Below, piece after piece: positions 1 through 10,868 of a stretch of DNA of 64,000 bases; position 1 is the stretch's first letter; each line of letters begins with the position of its first letter. The notes beneath the pieces are model-generated. The model searched no databases, was not told the DNA's origin, and was given only the letters and a program-made list of their open reading frames with translations. Made by a program: the position numbers and the translations under genes. Origin of the DNA: Garcia nutans (taxonomy: Eukaryota > Streptophyta > Magnoliopsida > Malpighiales > Euphorbiaceae); NCBI GenBank assembly GCA_947685225.1, contig CANTUV010000051.1, positions 4,960,001-5,024,000 on the forward strand. Direction: 5' to 3'.

Positions 1-1566
1 ATGTATATATGTATAGTAAACATTTAATTTAATTTTGCTCCCCTTTTATATATTTGATAAATCTAAATTTTATTCAATATTAAATTTTTTTTAAAAAAAA
101 AATCTAAATGAACTGTTAAAATTTAATTGCTTTTAGTCATAAAAATCATGGGATTTATAAATAGACAAATTTATTAATGTTGACATGTAGCATCTAAATA
201 CATAGTATATATATATATATATATATATATAAATTCATCACACTTTCAAATGAAATGCTTTTTTTTTTTTAATTTTCTAAGTATATATTTCAGCTAAAGC
301 TATATTAATTTAATAATGTTACTTTTATTATAATATGATTTTTTCTTTTATTATAATATGATTTTTACTTATTATGGAATTAATTTTTACTTGTCATATT
401 ATGAGTATTCATAAGAAGAATATTAATTTCTTTCAATTTTCACAAAAAAAAAATCAGTTTATTCAATATAAAATTTTATTCATTGTATTTTAAATAATAT
501 TTTCATTTAATTGTCACCAATTAGGAGTTTTTCTCGAAGATAATAGATATATGTTTTAATTATGGGCTAATAATAGTATTTGTTAAATTATTTTTATCGT
601 ATCCAGGTTGTGGGTATAATAATTATTAAATAAATTTAAAATTTATGATTAGAATATAAATATATGTACATGAATAATATTAAATGAGTGATTCATAATT
701 ATATTCAGGAAATAGATATAATTATCAAAAATAAATATATCAAAAATAACATATAAAAAATAAAAAAATAAAAAATAAAAAAATAAATAAACATAATAAA
801 TGAATTATATATACAACAACAACTACAACAATAATAACAAGTTATTATGATAACAATCAAACTACGTGGACTTTAATTTCGTCAAACGGACACGTAGATA
901 ATTAAAATCGAGTTTTGAATTCAAGTCCACTTTAATTAAAAATATCTTTTAAAAAATATATATATTAATGAATTATAAAATATAAGCTAAAATATTAAAG
1001 CTAAAATAATCATGTCCAGGGAGTGGACATAATTTAAAAATATATATATATAGTAGTAAAATTTTAAAAAAATATTAAGTCATTTAATATCATAAAATTA
1101 TTATATTTAGATATTGAATATAAAAATTAAGTTATCAACAAATAAATAAATATGTACTCATAAATAAAATTATTAAAAATAATAAAATAAAATAACAAAT
1201 AAATAAATAAAAAATATATAACTATGATTTATATTCAGACAGTGAATATAATTTCTATTATAAATAAATAATAAATAAATAATAAAATATCATAATAATT
1301 ATAGTACCAATTTTTGGATACTGTAGGGTGCTTTTTCTTCCCTGCACGTAATCAATCTCCGAACTTATAAACGCATATCATTATTAGATATCCAATCAAA
1401 TCTTATAATTAATTGGTGTCAACTCCTAAAATATATATATAAAAAAATAACTATTAAACATAAGCCGACAAAAATCAATTGAATTCATAATATCTTACCG
1501 GCTCTAGTAATCTCATTATAGTTAGTATGTTTGTTTAGTGCTTATGTGATGCTATAAAGTATAAAC
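1..1566. other. AT-rich intergenic DNA, no gene seen
   Basis: Strongly AT-rich sequence full of short A/T runs. A (TA)n microsatellite lies at about 205-231. No coding frame, RNA gene or element end could be supported on either strand. Confidence 0.7.
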
Positions 1567-1720
1567 TACATATGAGCGGGTGTGATTAGGTGGTGGGAGT
1601 GGTCTTTCTCTGTGTATGATTTGAAAAAGCTCCACCTTCGTTTCTCCTTGGAGCAAGTGGTGGTGGGTCAGGTTTTTTAAAGCCAAGAACTGCCCGGAAC
1701 CACTTTGAAGCTTCACCCAT
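1567..1720 (-). pseudogene. Orphan 5' exon of an IQ-DOMAIN (IQD) gene, frameshifted
   Basis: From the ATG at 1720 the minus strand reads MGEASKWFRAVLGFKKPDPP, which has the N-terminal signature of plant IQD proteins, calmodulin-binding scaffolds of microtubules, nucleus and plasma membrane. After a proline run the frame changes near 1645-1655. The second frame then gives KEKRRWSFFKSYTEKD, the next conserved IQD block, and continues to a stop at 1567. The two blocks are in the right order and spacing but in different frames, so one small indel separates them. No IQ motifs, calmodulin-binding exons or DUF4005 segment were found to the left. The open frame extends upstream of 1720, but only the part from 1720 matches the family. 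I infer an isolated first-exon relic; an assembly indel in a truncated real gene is the alternative. Confidence 0.7.
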
Positions 1721-2089
1721 TTGGTTTATGGGTAGGAATGGTGAAATGCTAGTGGTTAAATTTTGGAAGGTTTTGAGATGGCATGCATTTGCAGAGGAGA
1801 GAAATGTATACATGGCAATTGGTTTGTGCCATCCTACACGCATCATGCCTACAATAAAAAATAGGTTAGTAATATATTAATAAGAAAATTACACCATATG
1901 TTACATTTTAACTTTTATTTTTATTACTCTTTATTTTTTTATTTTTAAAATTTTAATTTTTAAATCTCAACTTTTTTATCTTTTATTTTTTCATAAATAT
2001 GGTATGGTGTTTTTTTCTTCACATTTTGCATCTTTTCCAATAAAAGCTCCATTATGTCTATGATGCTCTGTTCTAGAACCAATATGTTG

Positions 2090-3254
2090 TGCATCAAGTA
2101 GGGGAGTTCAAAATTTTTGAATCCTGCGTAATTCGACCAAACCAAACACATTTTAGTCGGGTTCGGTTGGTTTATATTATATACACTGATTAAATTGAGT
2201 TGATATTTTTAAAAACATTTTGAGTTTGGTCGAGTAGACAGGTTAAGATTTATTTTTTTAATTCAACCCGAATTCGGCCGACACATATATATTATACATA
2301 TATATTTTTATAAATTATAATATAAATTACATAACTTGACTCGGCCCAAACTAACCTGGCTTATAAATTTTTATATATAATATTATATATATTAGATATA
2401 ATTATAATATATATTATATATACTATAATCTGACCGAACCTGACTGAAACTAAAAATTATGGATTGAAATAATTTCGGTTTGATTTTTTAATATATAAAT
2501 GGATTCGGTCGGGTTGAAATATACTTTCAACCCTACCGATGCCCACTCTTAGCAGCTAGTGTTAATAGCACATAAATTACTTGCTATTATACAAGTAAAT
2601 ATTATATAAAATATTATACAAAAAATAAATACCAAAAAATTTTTAAGAAAGACTGGAGGGGTCACAAACGGTGCTACTTAAAATCCAGTCTCCTTAGACA
2701 GAATTTTACTCAGATAAATTAATAGCACAATATAACAAAATAACTACACTTGATAATAGCTATAAAATTGAGACAAAAATAGCACACCGGATTTAACATA
2801 GTTCATCCTTTAATTTAGGCTACGTCTACGGGATAAATTTTGAATAATTTCTTTAACTAATAAATATCAGGATCACAAGAGAGAGAATTTTCTAAAAAAA
2901 ATATTCTAAAAGCATATCACTCAAAATTGAGATAAACCCAAAATAGTTGTAAGTATTTTCCAAACATTAAAAAAAATAAAGCTTTACTATTTTGTCACTT
3001 ACAAAATTTTTTCACACAAATAATTTTCTCTTTCTCTCTCAAATTTTACTCTCTTTCTCTCTCTATATATTTTTTCTTTCAATTGTTATGTATAGAAATG
3101 AAGAGGGAAGGCTTACAACGTGTTAAAAACACATTGCAACGAATTTGCAATTGCATGGCGGTGGGACAGCTTGCAAAAGTTGTCCGTCCTCCTTTTTTTA
3201 TTTTTTAACTTTTCAACTGTGGGTCCCACTCAATTAAGTGGGATACCATAATAA
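2090..3254 (-). repeat. 3' LTR of Copia A, interrupted by a MITE-like insert
   Basis: From 2560 the sequence runs closely parallel to the right LTR from 10225, sharing the TGTTAATA, ACAAACGGT and AATGAAGAGGGAAG blocks and the final ACCATAA. The first nine LTR bases appear to lie at 2090-2098, left of an insertion at 2099-2551. Immediately right, on the minus strand, a purine-rich stretch (AATGTGAGGGGGAGA, about 3255-3272) has the position expected of the polypurine tract. Confidence 0.75.
2099..2551. mobile_element. Probable hAT-type MITE inside the LTR start
   Basis: The segment starts TAGGGGAG and ends CACTCTTA, giving weak inverted ends of the TAGGGGTGGGCA kind seen on plant MITEs. Its interior is rich in TTCGGT/ACCGAA words, also common in such elements. 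Flanking octamers GCATCAAG (2091-2098) and GCAGCTAG (2552-2559) match at 6 of 8 positions. Both correspond to GCAACGAG at the start of the other LTR, which supports an old 8-bp target duplication. No coding capacity was seen. Confidence 0.45.
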
Positions 3255-3269
3255 ATCTCCCCCTCACAT

Positions 3270-4700
3270 TGGATGGAACTTCCATGTTGACAATCTCTTT
3301 ACTATCAATTAGCTTTTCTGTGGATATAGTTATAGTCATCGTATCAGAGCCATTATCATTTATGTCAACTTTTCAAGCCAAAATTGATTCATCTCCAGTA
3401 CACCTTGAATTCAATGGTATCTCATATCATTTTACTTTGATTGTAAATGAAAAGTAGAGTTCTTAATGAAATGAAAAATGCTTTGACTATTACAGTACAA
3501 CACAAAATTCTCTTGCTCAAAGCTCAACTCTTGCAGAACTTCTTCATCCATAGTAGCTCTTTGCTTGCTTTAGTACTTGCAATATATTCAGTCTCAGTGG
3601 TGGATAAGGCAATGCATTTCTGTAACTTTGATTACCAAAAAACTGCTCCCCCTGTAAAATAAATCAAGTATCCAGAAGTGAATTTTCTAAGTCAATGCCA
3701 CAGTCATATCTGCATTTGTGTATCCATCCACTACATGTTTTCCATCACCAAAGCATAAACAAATTCTGGAGGTCCCTCTAAGATACCTTAGTAACCATTT
3801 CACAGTTAGCCAATGTTCCTTTCTAGGATTGAAAAGGAATTTGCTTACTACTCCAACAACATGAGTAATATCTGGCCTTGTGTAAACCATGGCATACATC
3901 AAGCTATCAATTACAGAAGCATAAGAAATTTTATTCATTTCTTCTTTGTCATTCTCACTTGAAGGATATTGTTTAAAACTCAATTTGAAATGACCTGCAA
4001 ATGGAGAACAAATTGGTTTTGCTTTGCTTATGTTAAATCTGTCAAGAACTTTCTCAATATACTACAGTTTTCTTCTCTTTCAATCCCGAATAATCTTTAT
4101 CCTAAGAATTTGCTTGGCGGATCTCAAATCCTTCATTGCAAATGACTTGCTAAGCTCTTTTTTCAAAGAATTATCTTCTTAGCATCATGGTCAACTATCA
4201 ACATAACATCCACATAAAGCAATAGAATGATAGAATCACCATTATGAAATTTCTTTACAAACATACAATGATCGACAGTTGTCTTTGCATACCCATGATC
4301 TATCATGAAAGACTCAATTTTTTTGTACCACTGCCTTGGTGCTTTCTTAAGTCCATACAAGCTTTTTTTCAATCTACAAATAAGATGCTCATTGCCTTTA
4401 GCTTTAAACCTATCTAATTGCTTCATATAAATTTCCTCCACCAAATCACTATGGAGAAAAGCAGTCTTCACATCAAGTTCTATCTCTAAATTTAAGCTGG
4501 TAGCTTAACTAAGAATAACTCTGACAGAAGATATCTTGACCACAGGTAAAAAAATTTCTTCAAAGTCAATTCTTTTTTTTTTCTATCTAAAACCCTTCAC
4601 AACCAATCTAGCCTTGTACCTTGGTTGTGAAGTGTTATTTTTAGTCTTTACTCTGAAAATCCATTTGTTCTTTAGTGCTTTCTTTCCTTTATGTAGCTTC
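3270..4700 (-). pseudogene. Copia A reverse transcriptase and RNase H, broken
   Basis: The minus strand encodes recognisable Copia RT and RNase H blocks in several short frames. The 4163-4471 frame has the MKTAFLHSDL block, the KSLYGLKKAPRQWYKK block and a YVDV where the catalytic YVDD motif is expected, so an active-site aspartate is lost. The 3687-3983 frame holds the connection region (YTRPDITH, RYLRGTS). RNase H-like sequence continues, frame-broken, to about 3270. RT would copy element RNA into cDNA and RNase H would remove the RNA strand. Multiple stops and the altered catalytic box make this copy non-functional. Confidence 0.85.
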
Positions 4701-4744
4701 ACTAACTCATAAGTATGGTTCTCATATAAGGACTTCATCTCATC

Positions 4745-5738
4745 TTACATAGAATTCAACCACTCATTTTTCTGATCACATGCCATTGCCTCTTCATAAC
4801 TTTCTAGTTTTCCCCCGTCAGTGAGTATTACATACTTATGATGAGGATATTTCTGAGAGGCCATTCTATTTTTGGTGGATCTTCTTAATTGAATTTCAAC
4901 TAGTGGATGAGGAGGAGATTGATCATCATGCTCATTAACAACCTCATTAGTTTCATCAACATCAAGAATATGCTCACCATCATTGTTGACATCTTGTTCA
5001 TCTGCATTACTTTGCTCATAACTAGATAACTCTGATGTGAGATCTAGAATCTTTTCTTTGACTGGTTTAGAGTTCTCAAGATCTTCAACAAACACCACAT
5101 CTCTGCTTTTGACGATTTTCTTATTAACATGGTCCCAAAACCTGTAACTAAACTCTTCACGAGCATAACCCAAGAAAATGCATTCTTTAGTCATGGAGTC
5201 AAACTTGGATCTCTCATCTTTTTGAATGTGACAAATGCCCTGCATCCAAAAACTCATAAATTATCTTATGAAACATCTTTCTCCCTCCATACTCTTTCTG
5301 AAATATCTTCATCAAGAGGAACTGAAAGAGAAAAGTTAATCAAGTCGACTGCAGTTCTCATTGTTTCACCCCAAAAGGACTTAGGGAGTTTCACATGAGA
5401 GAGCATGCACTAAATCCTCTCCACAATGGTTCTATTCATTCTCTCCGCAACTCTGTTCTACTGAGGTGTTTTTGGAATTATTTTCTCCAACCAAATGTCA
5501 TGCTCCTTGCAATATATCTCAAATAGACTCATGTATTTCTCCACCATTATCTGAACGAATACATTTTAACTATCTTCCTATTTCTCTTTCGATACTAACA
5601 TGAAAATGCTTGAACACATTTAATACTTGATCTTTGAATTTTAAAACAAAAGCATACACTTTTCTAGAGTGATCATCAATAAAGGTCACAAAATATGAAG
5701 CACCAACAAGAGTTTTATCACTCATAAAGCAAACATCA
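4745..5738 (-). pseudogene. Copia A integrase, core and C-terminal part
   Basis: Minus-strand sequence from 5738 down to about 5260 reads as the Copia integrase core in broken frames, including a GASYFVTFIDDHSRKV block and an SDNGGE-type acidic block. The 4745-5257 frame (170 aa) gives the C-terminal region (CIFLGYAREEFSYRFWD, KSRDVVFVED) followed by an acidic linker typical before RT. The core is cut at 5738, where the solo LTR begins. The missing N-terminal side resumes at 8725. Confidence 0.8.
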
Positions 5739-8724
5739 TATAACACCCTTATATCCTATATATATACAATACATATACCCCATATACATAAAGTATATAT
5801 ACAAAATACAAGAGTGCCACCATATTTACTTGTGAAAATCTCATATATTCAATTAATAAAATAATTATAATTTTTAATAGACTAACTTATTGTATAGATA
5901 CATCCATATTTAGTATTTTAGAAAAATCTTTATAAGAAAATCTCTTAAAAAAATTTATCAGAGTTTTATATGTGATATCAATAAATTCAAAACCAAAATC
6001 ACACAACTTGTCATTGAAAAGCACTCCGAAATTCTTTATCAACACAATACTCCATAATTTCTCCAAAAATATATTCCCTCATTTCCGATTAACTTACAAA
6101 TAAATGAAAATGTAAATTATTTACATTTACAAAACTATAGTTACATAATCATGTTCATAAATTAAATTTTTTTATATACAAATACATTTAATATAGTTAA
6201 CAACTTCTTGTATATATACATGTATATCTCTCTACATGATATGCAATCCAGCACCAAGGTCAGGTCTTGTGGCACAATTCAAACTTCAAATAAGTCTGAA
6301 CCTTAGACCTACCCAAGTCCTGCAGGGCTCTCAAAATCAACCATATCACCTGCGCGATAAGCAAATCACGCTAAACAAAATTTGCCTAGTAATACATACT
6401 TAGACATTAATTAAATTAAAGATAGACAACGCATAATACTTTTCATTTAAATTCTACAATATGACAATATAACATACAATATGTTTCAATGCCAAGAATT
6501 ATATATAAATATAATTTATTAACGCATCAATCATCCATACACATGCAATGGGCCCATATAACCCTATATATTATTCTAATTCTAGAACTATTGTCTTGGG
6601 CTATCTCATTCATTCATGACACCATTGTGTTTCATCCGAAGGTGTCATGCTATCAGTGACATTAGTGTGTCTCACCTGAAGGCGTCATGCGATCAGTGAC
6701 ACCAGTGTGTCTCGCTTGCAGACATCATACTATCCAATAACAATATTCTGAAATCAGGCTATATATAAAACAACATACAATCATATTTCATTATCTACTA
6801 CTCACAATCAATATCATTTCCTCATATATTACAAATGTAGCTTATTTTACATCCTAGTGCAATATTTGCACTTTTCTCATTTTTTCATATCATCAATTTT
6901 ATTCATTTTTAAAGGTCACATCATACAACATCAATTTAAAACAAACATTGTTTCTTCAAACAATGCCATGCATACATACACATTATCAGTTAAGTATCAT
7001 AATACATTTTCCATATTCAAAGTGTTATGACTAAAAATAATGCAATCAATGTTATTAAATGTCAAATTATGTACATACCTTAAATTTCACCACCTCCTTA
7101 ATATGTCCTTCACCACTAGGGTTGGACAATTATAATCTACTCAATATCTATTCAAAATGTGAATGTATATAATATATTAGAATCATAGTTTAATGTATTT
7201 TAACCATTAGCTATCAATTAATCTTATTTCCTTTAAATTTATAAAATTTTCCATAACTCTCTTTAATTTTGAAACAATATTCCAATCAATTCCAAATGGC
7301 ATTCTATATTCATTTCCATCATTAAAATCACTTTATAACATGACTTAAACAATGTAATCCAGTTAGTATCAATTCTTTAACAAAATTCTTCCAAAACCTA
7401 AATTCATTTCTTTACTTTTAGAAATATAATCCAACCACTTCCAACATTTAATTTAAGTTCAAATATATATTTAAAACCATATTTTAACATATTCTAAATA
7501 ATTAAATTTAATTTAACCCAATTCTTTGTAAAAGTCCCATGAAAACTCTAAATTCACTTCTTCTTCTTCCAAACTGCCATCAATCCTAAACAATTCTATC
7601 AACTACCCATAAAATATTTACTTTCACATTAAAATAACAAAATTCAAATTCATTTAAACAATTATCTACATCTCTATCAAAAATTTATTTTTTACATAAT
7701 TAAAAACTAGAAAAGAATTCCTTAAAAAAAGAAAATCATTACCTTATGATAGAAAATTTCTAATTTCACCTTTAATTCTTGAAAATCTGATGAAGTTTTG
7801 AGTGATTAAAGAAGTTGAAATTCTTGCTCACCACCCATGAAAGATTCGGCCAAAAGAGAAAGAAGAGAGAAGAAGATGCAATTAATTTGATTTTTGGTTT
7901 TCTTTTATTCTTAACCAAGTATATATATATATATATAACTAATTAATCATTAATTATTAATATTATCAATTTACATCTTCCACCGCCCAAAAATAATTTT
8001 AATATTGAATTATTTTTATTTATATATTATTATTTTATTATTTAATTAATATTTAATAAATATCTAATTTTTCATTACTTTTCACTATCCAAAATTATTT
8101 TTAATTTTGATTTATTTTAAGACTTCAATTTTCTATCTTCCACTCAAAAATATTTTATTTTAATATTTAATAAATATTCAAATTTCTCCATCATCTTCCA
8201 CTATCCAAAAATATTTTAATTTTGAATTATTTTTTTTAACTTTTCACTTTCCCATCATTAAATAAATAATAATTAATTAATTTAAATAATTCCAACCAAT
8301 TAACTTATTTTCTTCTTTGACTTTTCTCTCTTCTCTATTATTATTATTATCAACTTTTCAACACCAATTTATACTTCATATATATGGAGTGTATATTTTA
8401 TGTATATGTATATGTCATATATATGTTACTTATATGTTACATACACTTTTTATGTATATATATATGTAATGTATTTATATTATGTATATATATATTGTAT
8501 TTTTAATATATATATATATATACCCATATATATATATCATGTGTACTCTATTTACACATTAATTATACCATATGTATATTATATATAATATAATATATAC
8601 ATATATCCAACATACAATATATATATTGTGTATATACTATGCATACACTAGATATATATTAGGTATAGACAACATCTATACCTCCAAATACTTATTTAAT
8701 TTATCCAAGATTACGGATATTACA
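5739..8724 (+). mobile_element. Solo LTR 1 of a TGTAATATCC...GGGTGTTACA gypsy family
   Basis: The segment starts TATAACACCC, ends GGATATTACA, and is flanked by CATCA (5734-5738) and CATTA (8725-8729), a 5-bp duplication with one change. It splits the Copia A integrase cleanly. No internal polyprotein, PBS or second LTR is present, so it is best read as a solo LTR of about 3 kb. The first 100 bases match solo LTR 3 (32717-35407) and the reverse complement of the end of solo LTR 2 (18121-25616). Long LTRs with TGTAACACCC-like ends suggest the Tekay/Del chromoviruses, but lineage is inferred. TA repeats occur near 7919-7936 and 8450-8530. Confidence 0.75.
6615..6735. repeat. Short palindromic tandem array in solo LTR 1
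   Basis: About three units of roughly 45-50 bp read ATGACACCATTGTGT...GAAGGTGTCATGC. The ends of each unit (GACACC / GGTGTC) are complementary, so each could fold into a hairpin. The array is about 0.87-1.0 kb from the TATAACACCC end. Confidence 0.7.
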
Positions 8725-9200
8725 CATTAATATGAACTAGATCTAGAATATTTGATCTTCTTGAAGAATAAGATATTTGAAATGCAACTTTATATTATTT
8801 TTTGACCAAACAATTAGTGTAGGATTTTAAATATATACCAATCAATGGTAGAAATTTCTTCCTAGCGAGCATACAAATTCCTTTCTTACTTAGGTAACCA
8901 AGCCTTTTATGCCATAGATTTGATGAAGTATATGCTACTGCTTTTACTTGTCCTTTGCATATCTTGGCAGGCATAAAGTATAAAGTGTATTTTCTGCTTC
9001 ATTTAGCCAACATACGATTTTCTTTGGTAATTTTGTAATTTTTTGTACCAAAGAAACTGCAAGAGTACCGGAGAAAATAAGATTGAGCCGCATCTCGAGA
9101 ACATGCCTGACATTATTGAGCCACAACATGCACCCAGTGTTAGCATTTAAGCACATTGTACCCATGCCATTAACTTTGGCTAAAGCTTCATTTTTCATTC
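8725..9200 (-). pseudogene. Copia A protease end and GAG-pre-integrase
   Basis: The frame 8944-9198 shows the segment between protease and integrase of Copia polyproteins (GMGTMCLNANTGC, LNNVRHVLEMRLNLI). Leftward, the broken frames reach an LDLVH block that normally precedes the integrase core and is cut off at the solo-LTR insertion. The protease active-site region is not intact. Confidence 0.75.
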
Positions 9201-10190
9201 TGACACAGCCAAAATCACCACTAGTATATGATGAAAAAAAATTTTATGTTTAGTAGATACATTATATGAAGCTCTAGAATCAACAACCCAAGAGATTTCA
9301 TGGCCATTAAGATATAGTCAATTGTCTTCAGTAGAAATGACAACATCACCATCAAGTACAATTGAAGTTGTATCTTATTTTTCTTCATTTTTGTCTTTTA
9401 TCTGCTCCTTTTTTAACTATCTACAAAATCTTTTCAAATGTTCTGGCTTGCCACAGTGATAGCAAGTGATACCTTTCCTGGACTTAGATCTACCCCTTAA
9501 CTTGCCATGATTGTCTAACCACTTGTCTATATTTTGAGACTGTCTAGTTCTGCTTCTACCATGCCTTTTAGTAACTAGTACTTTTGAGTGGGTAGAAGAG
9601 TCTTGATCTTTTCTCCTAGTTTCTTTATTTGACAAACTTTCGCAAACTGCATCCATATACAGTTTGCCTTCAGGAGATGAATTACTCAGGGCAACCACCA
9701 AAGTCTCCCAATTGTCAAGCAACGTACCAAGAAGCAAACAAGCCTACAATTCAGTAGATAATACGACTTCTAGATTGGTTAGGCCATGTACAATATCTTT
9801 AAAATCAGTCAAGTATTTAGCCATGCTGCTTCCATCTTTAAATCTTATATGGATAAATTTTCTAATAAAAAAAGTCTTATTTTGTGAGGATTTTTTTGTA
9901 TAAGTTGGCAAGTTTCTTCCACATAGCCTTGACATTTTTCTTCTAAGACACATGATGATAAACATTATTATCTATTTATTGCCTAATTGTACCAATAGTT
10001 TTTTTATTCATTTTCTCTCAATCCTGGTCGAATTTATTTGTTGGTTTGCTCTTATCACCTTCAACAGGATCATAAAGATCCTTGCAGATTAAGAGATCTT
10101 CTATTCTAGGCTGTCAAATAGAATAATTTGAAGAAATCAATTTAAACATACTGCTATACTCTTCCATTTTAAATTGCACAAACAATAGCC
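9201..10190 (-). pseudogene. Copia A gag with CCHC zinc knuckle
   Basis: Minus-strand gag in broken frames. The 9417-9737 frame (106 aa) ends with a zinc knuckle CYHCGKPEHLKRFC, matching CX2CX4HX4C, which binds element RNA in the capsid-like particle. A basic RGRSKSRK stretch precedes it. The 9744-9965 frame has gag-like helical sequence (KFIHIRFKDGSSMAKYLTDF). Frameshifts separate the two frames, and the N-terminal part up to about 10190 is more damaged. Confidence 0.75.
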
Positions 10191-10196
10191 AATAAA

Positions 10197-10208
10197 GCTC
10201 TGATACCA
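10197..10208 (-). other. Primer-binding site of Copia A
   Basis: On the minus strand this is TGGTATCAGAGC, the usual Copia binding site for initiator methionine tRNA. It lies eight bases inside the proposed 5' LTR edge. Confidence 0.85.
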
Positions 10209-10215
10209 GTTATTA

Positions 10216-10868
10216 TGCAACGAGTGTTAATAACACATAAATTACTTGTTATTATACAAGTAAATAGTATATGAAATATTGTACTAAAAATAAATACCAA
10301 AAATATTCTCAGGAAAGACTGAGGGGTCACAAACGGTCTCACTTAAAAGTCAGTCTTCTTAGACAGAATTTTACTCTGATAATTAATAGCACAATATAAG
10401 AAAATAACTACGCTGGATAATAGCTATAAAATTGAGATAAAAATAGCACACCAAATTTAATGTGGTTCACCATTTAATTTGGACTACATTCACGGGACAA
10501 ATTCTGAATAATTTCTTTTACTAATAAATAGTAAGATTACAAGAGAGAGAGACTTTTCTAGAAAAATATTCTAAAAATACAATACTCACAATTGACATAA
10601 ACTCAAAATAGCGATAAGTGTTTTCCAAACACTAAAAAAATAAAACTTCACTATTTTATCACTAACAAAATTATTTCACAAAAATAATTTTCTCTCTCTG
10701 TATTTTTTTTCTTTCAATTGTTATGTATAGAAATGAAGAGGGAAGCCCGCGTTAAAAACTCGTTGAACCGAATTTGCAATTGCATAGCGGTTGCAAGCTG
10801 TCCTCCTCTTTTTTTTTTTAACTTTTCAGCTGTGGGCTCTACTCAATTGAGTGGGGCACCATAACACA
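10216..10868 (-). repeat. 5' LTR of Copia A
   Basis: This 653-bp segment begins TGCAACGAG and ends ATAACACA on the plus strand, so it starts TG and ends CA on either strand. It matches the left LTR apart from scattered substitutions and small indels. Flanking bases on the right are ATCTG, with no matching duplication at the other end. Confidence 0.8.

Larger units (their letters stand above)
2090..10868 (-). mobile_element. Copia LTR retrotransposon A, decayed, minus strand
   Basis: Two related LTRs (about 2090-3254 and 10216-10868) flank minus-strand gag, protease, integrase, reverse transcriptase and RNase H remnants in Copia order. A primer-binding site lies inside the right LTR and a polypurine tract inside the left LTR. 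A 2986-bp solo LTR is inserted in the integrase, and a MITE-like element appears to sit in the 3' LTR. Every coding block has stops or frameshifts, so the element is dead. No clear 5-bp target-site duplication was seen at the outer ends, so the boundaries are approximate. Domain wording suggests a Tork/Tnt1-like lineage, but this was not tested by alignment. Confidence 0.85.

Noticed and set aside
8400..8588. Tyrosine/isoleucine-rich 62-aa frame
   Set aside because: Translation of TATA/TGTA microsatellite sequence.
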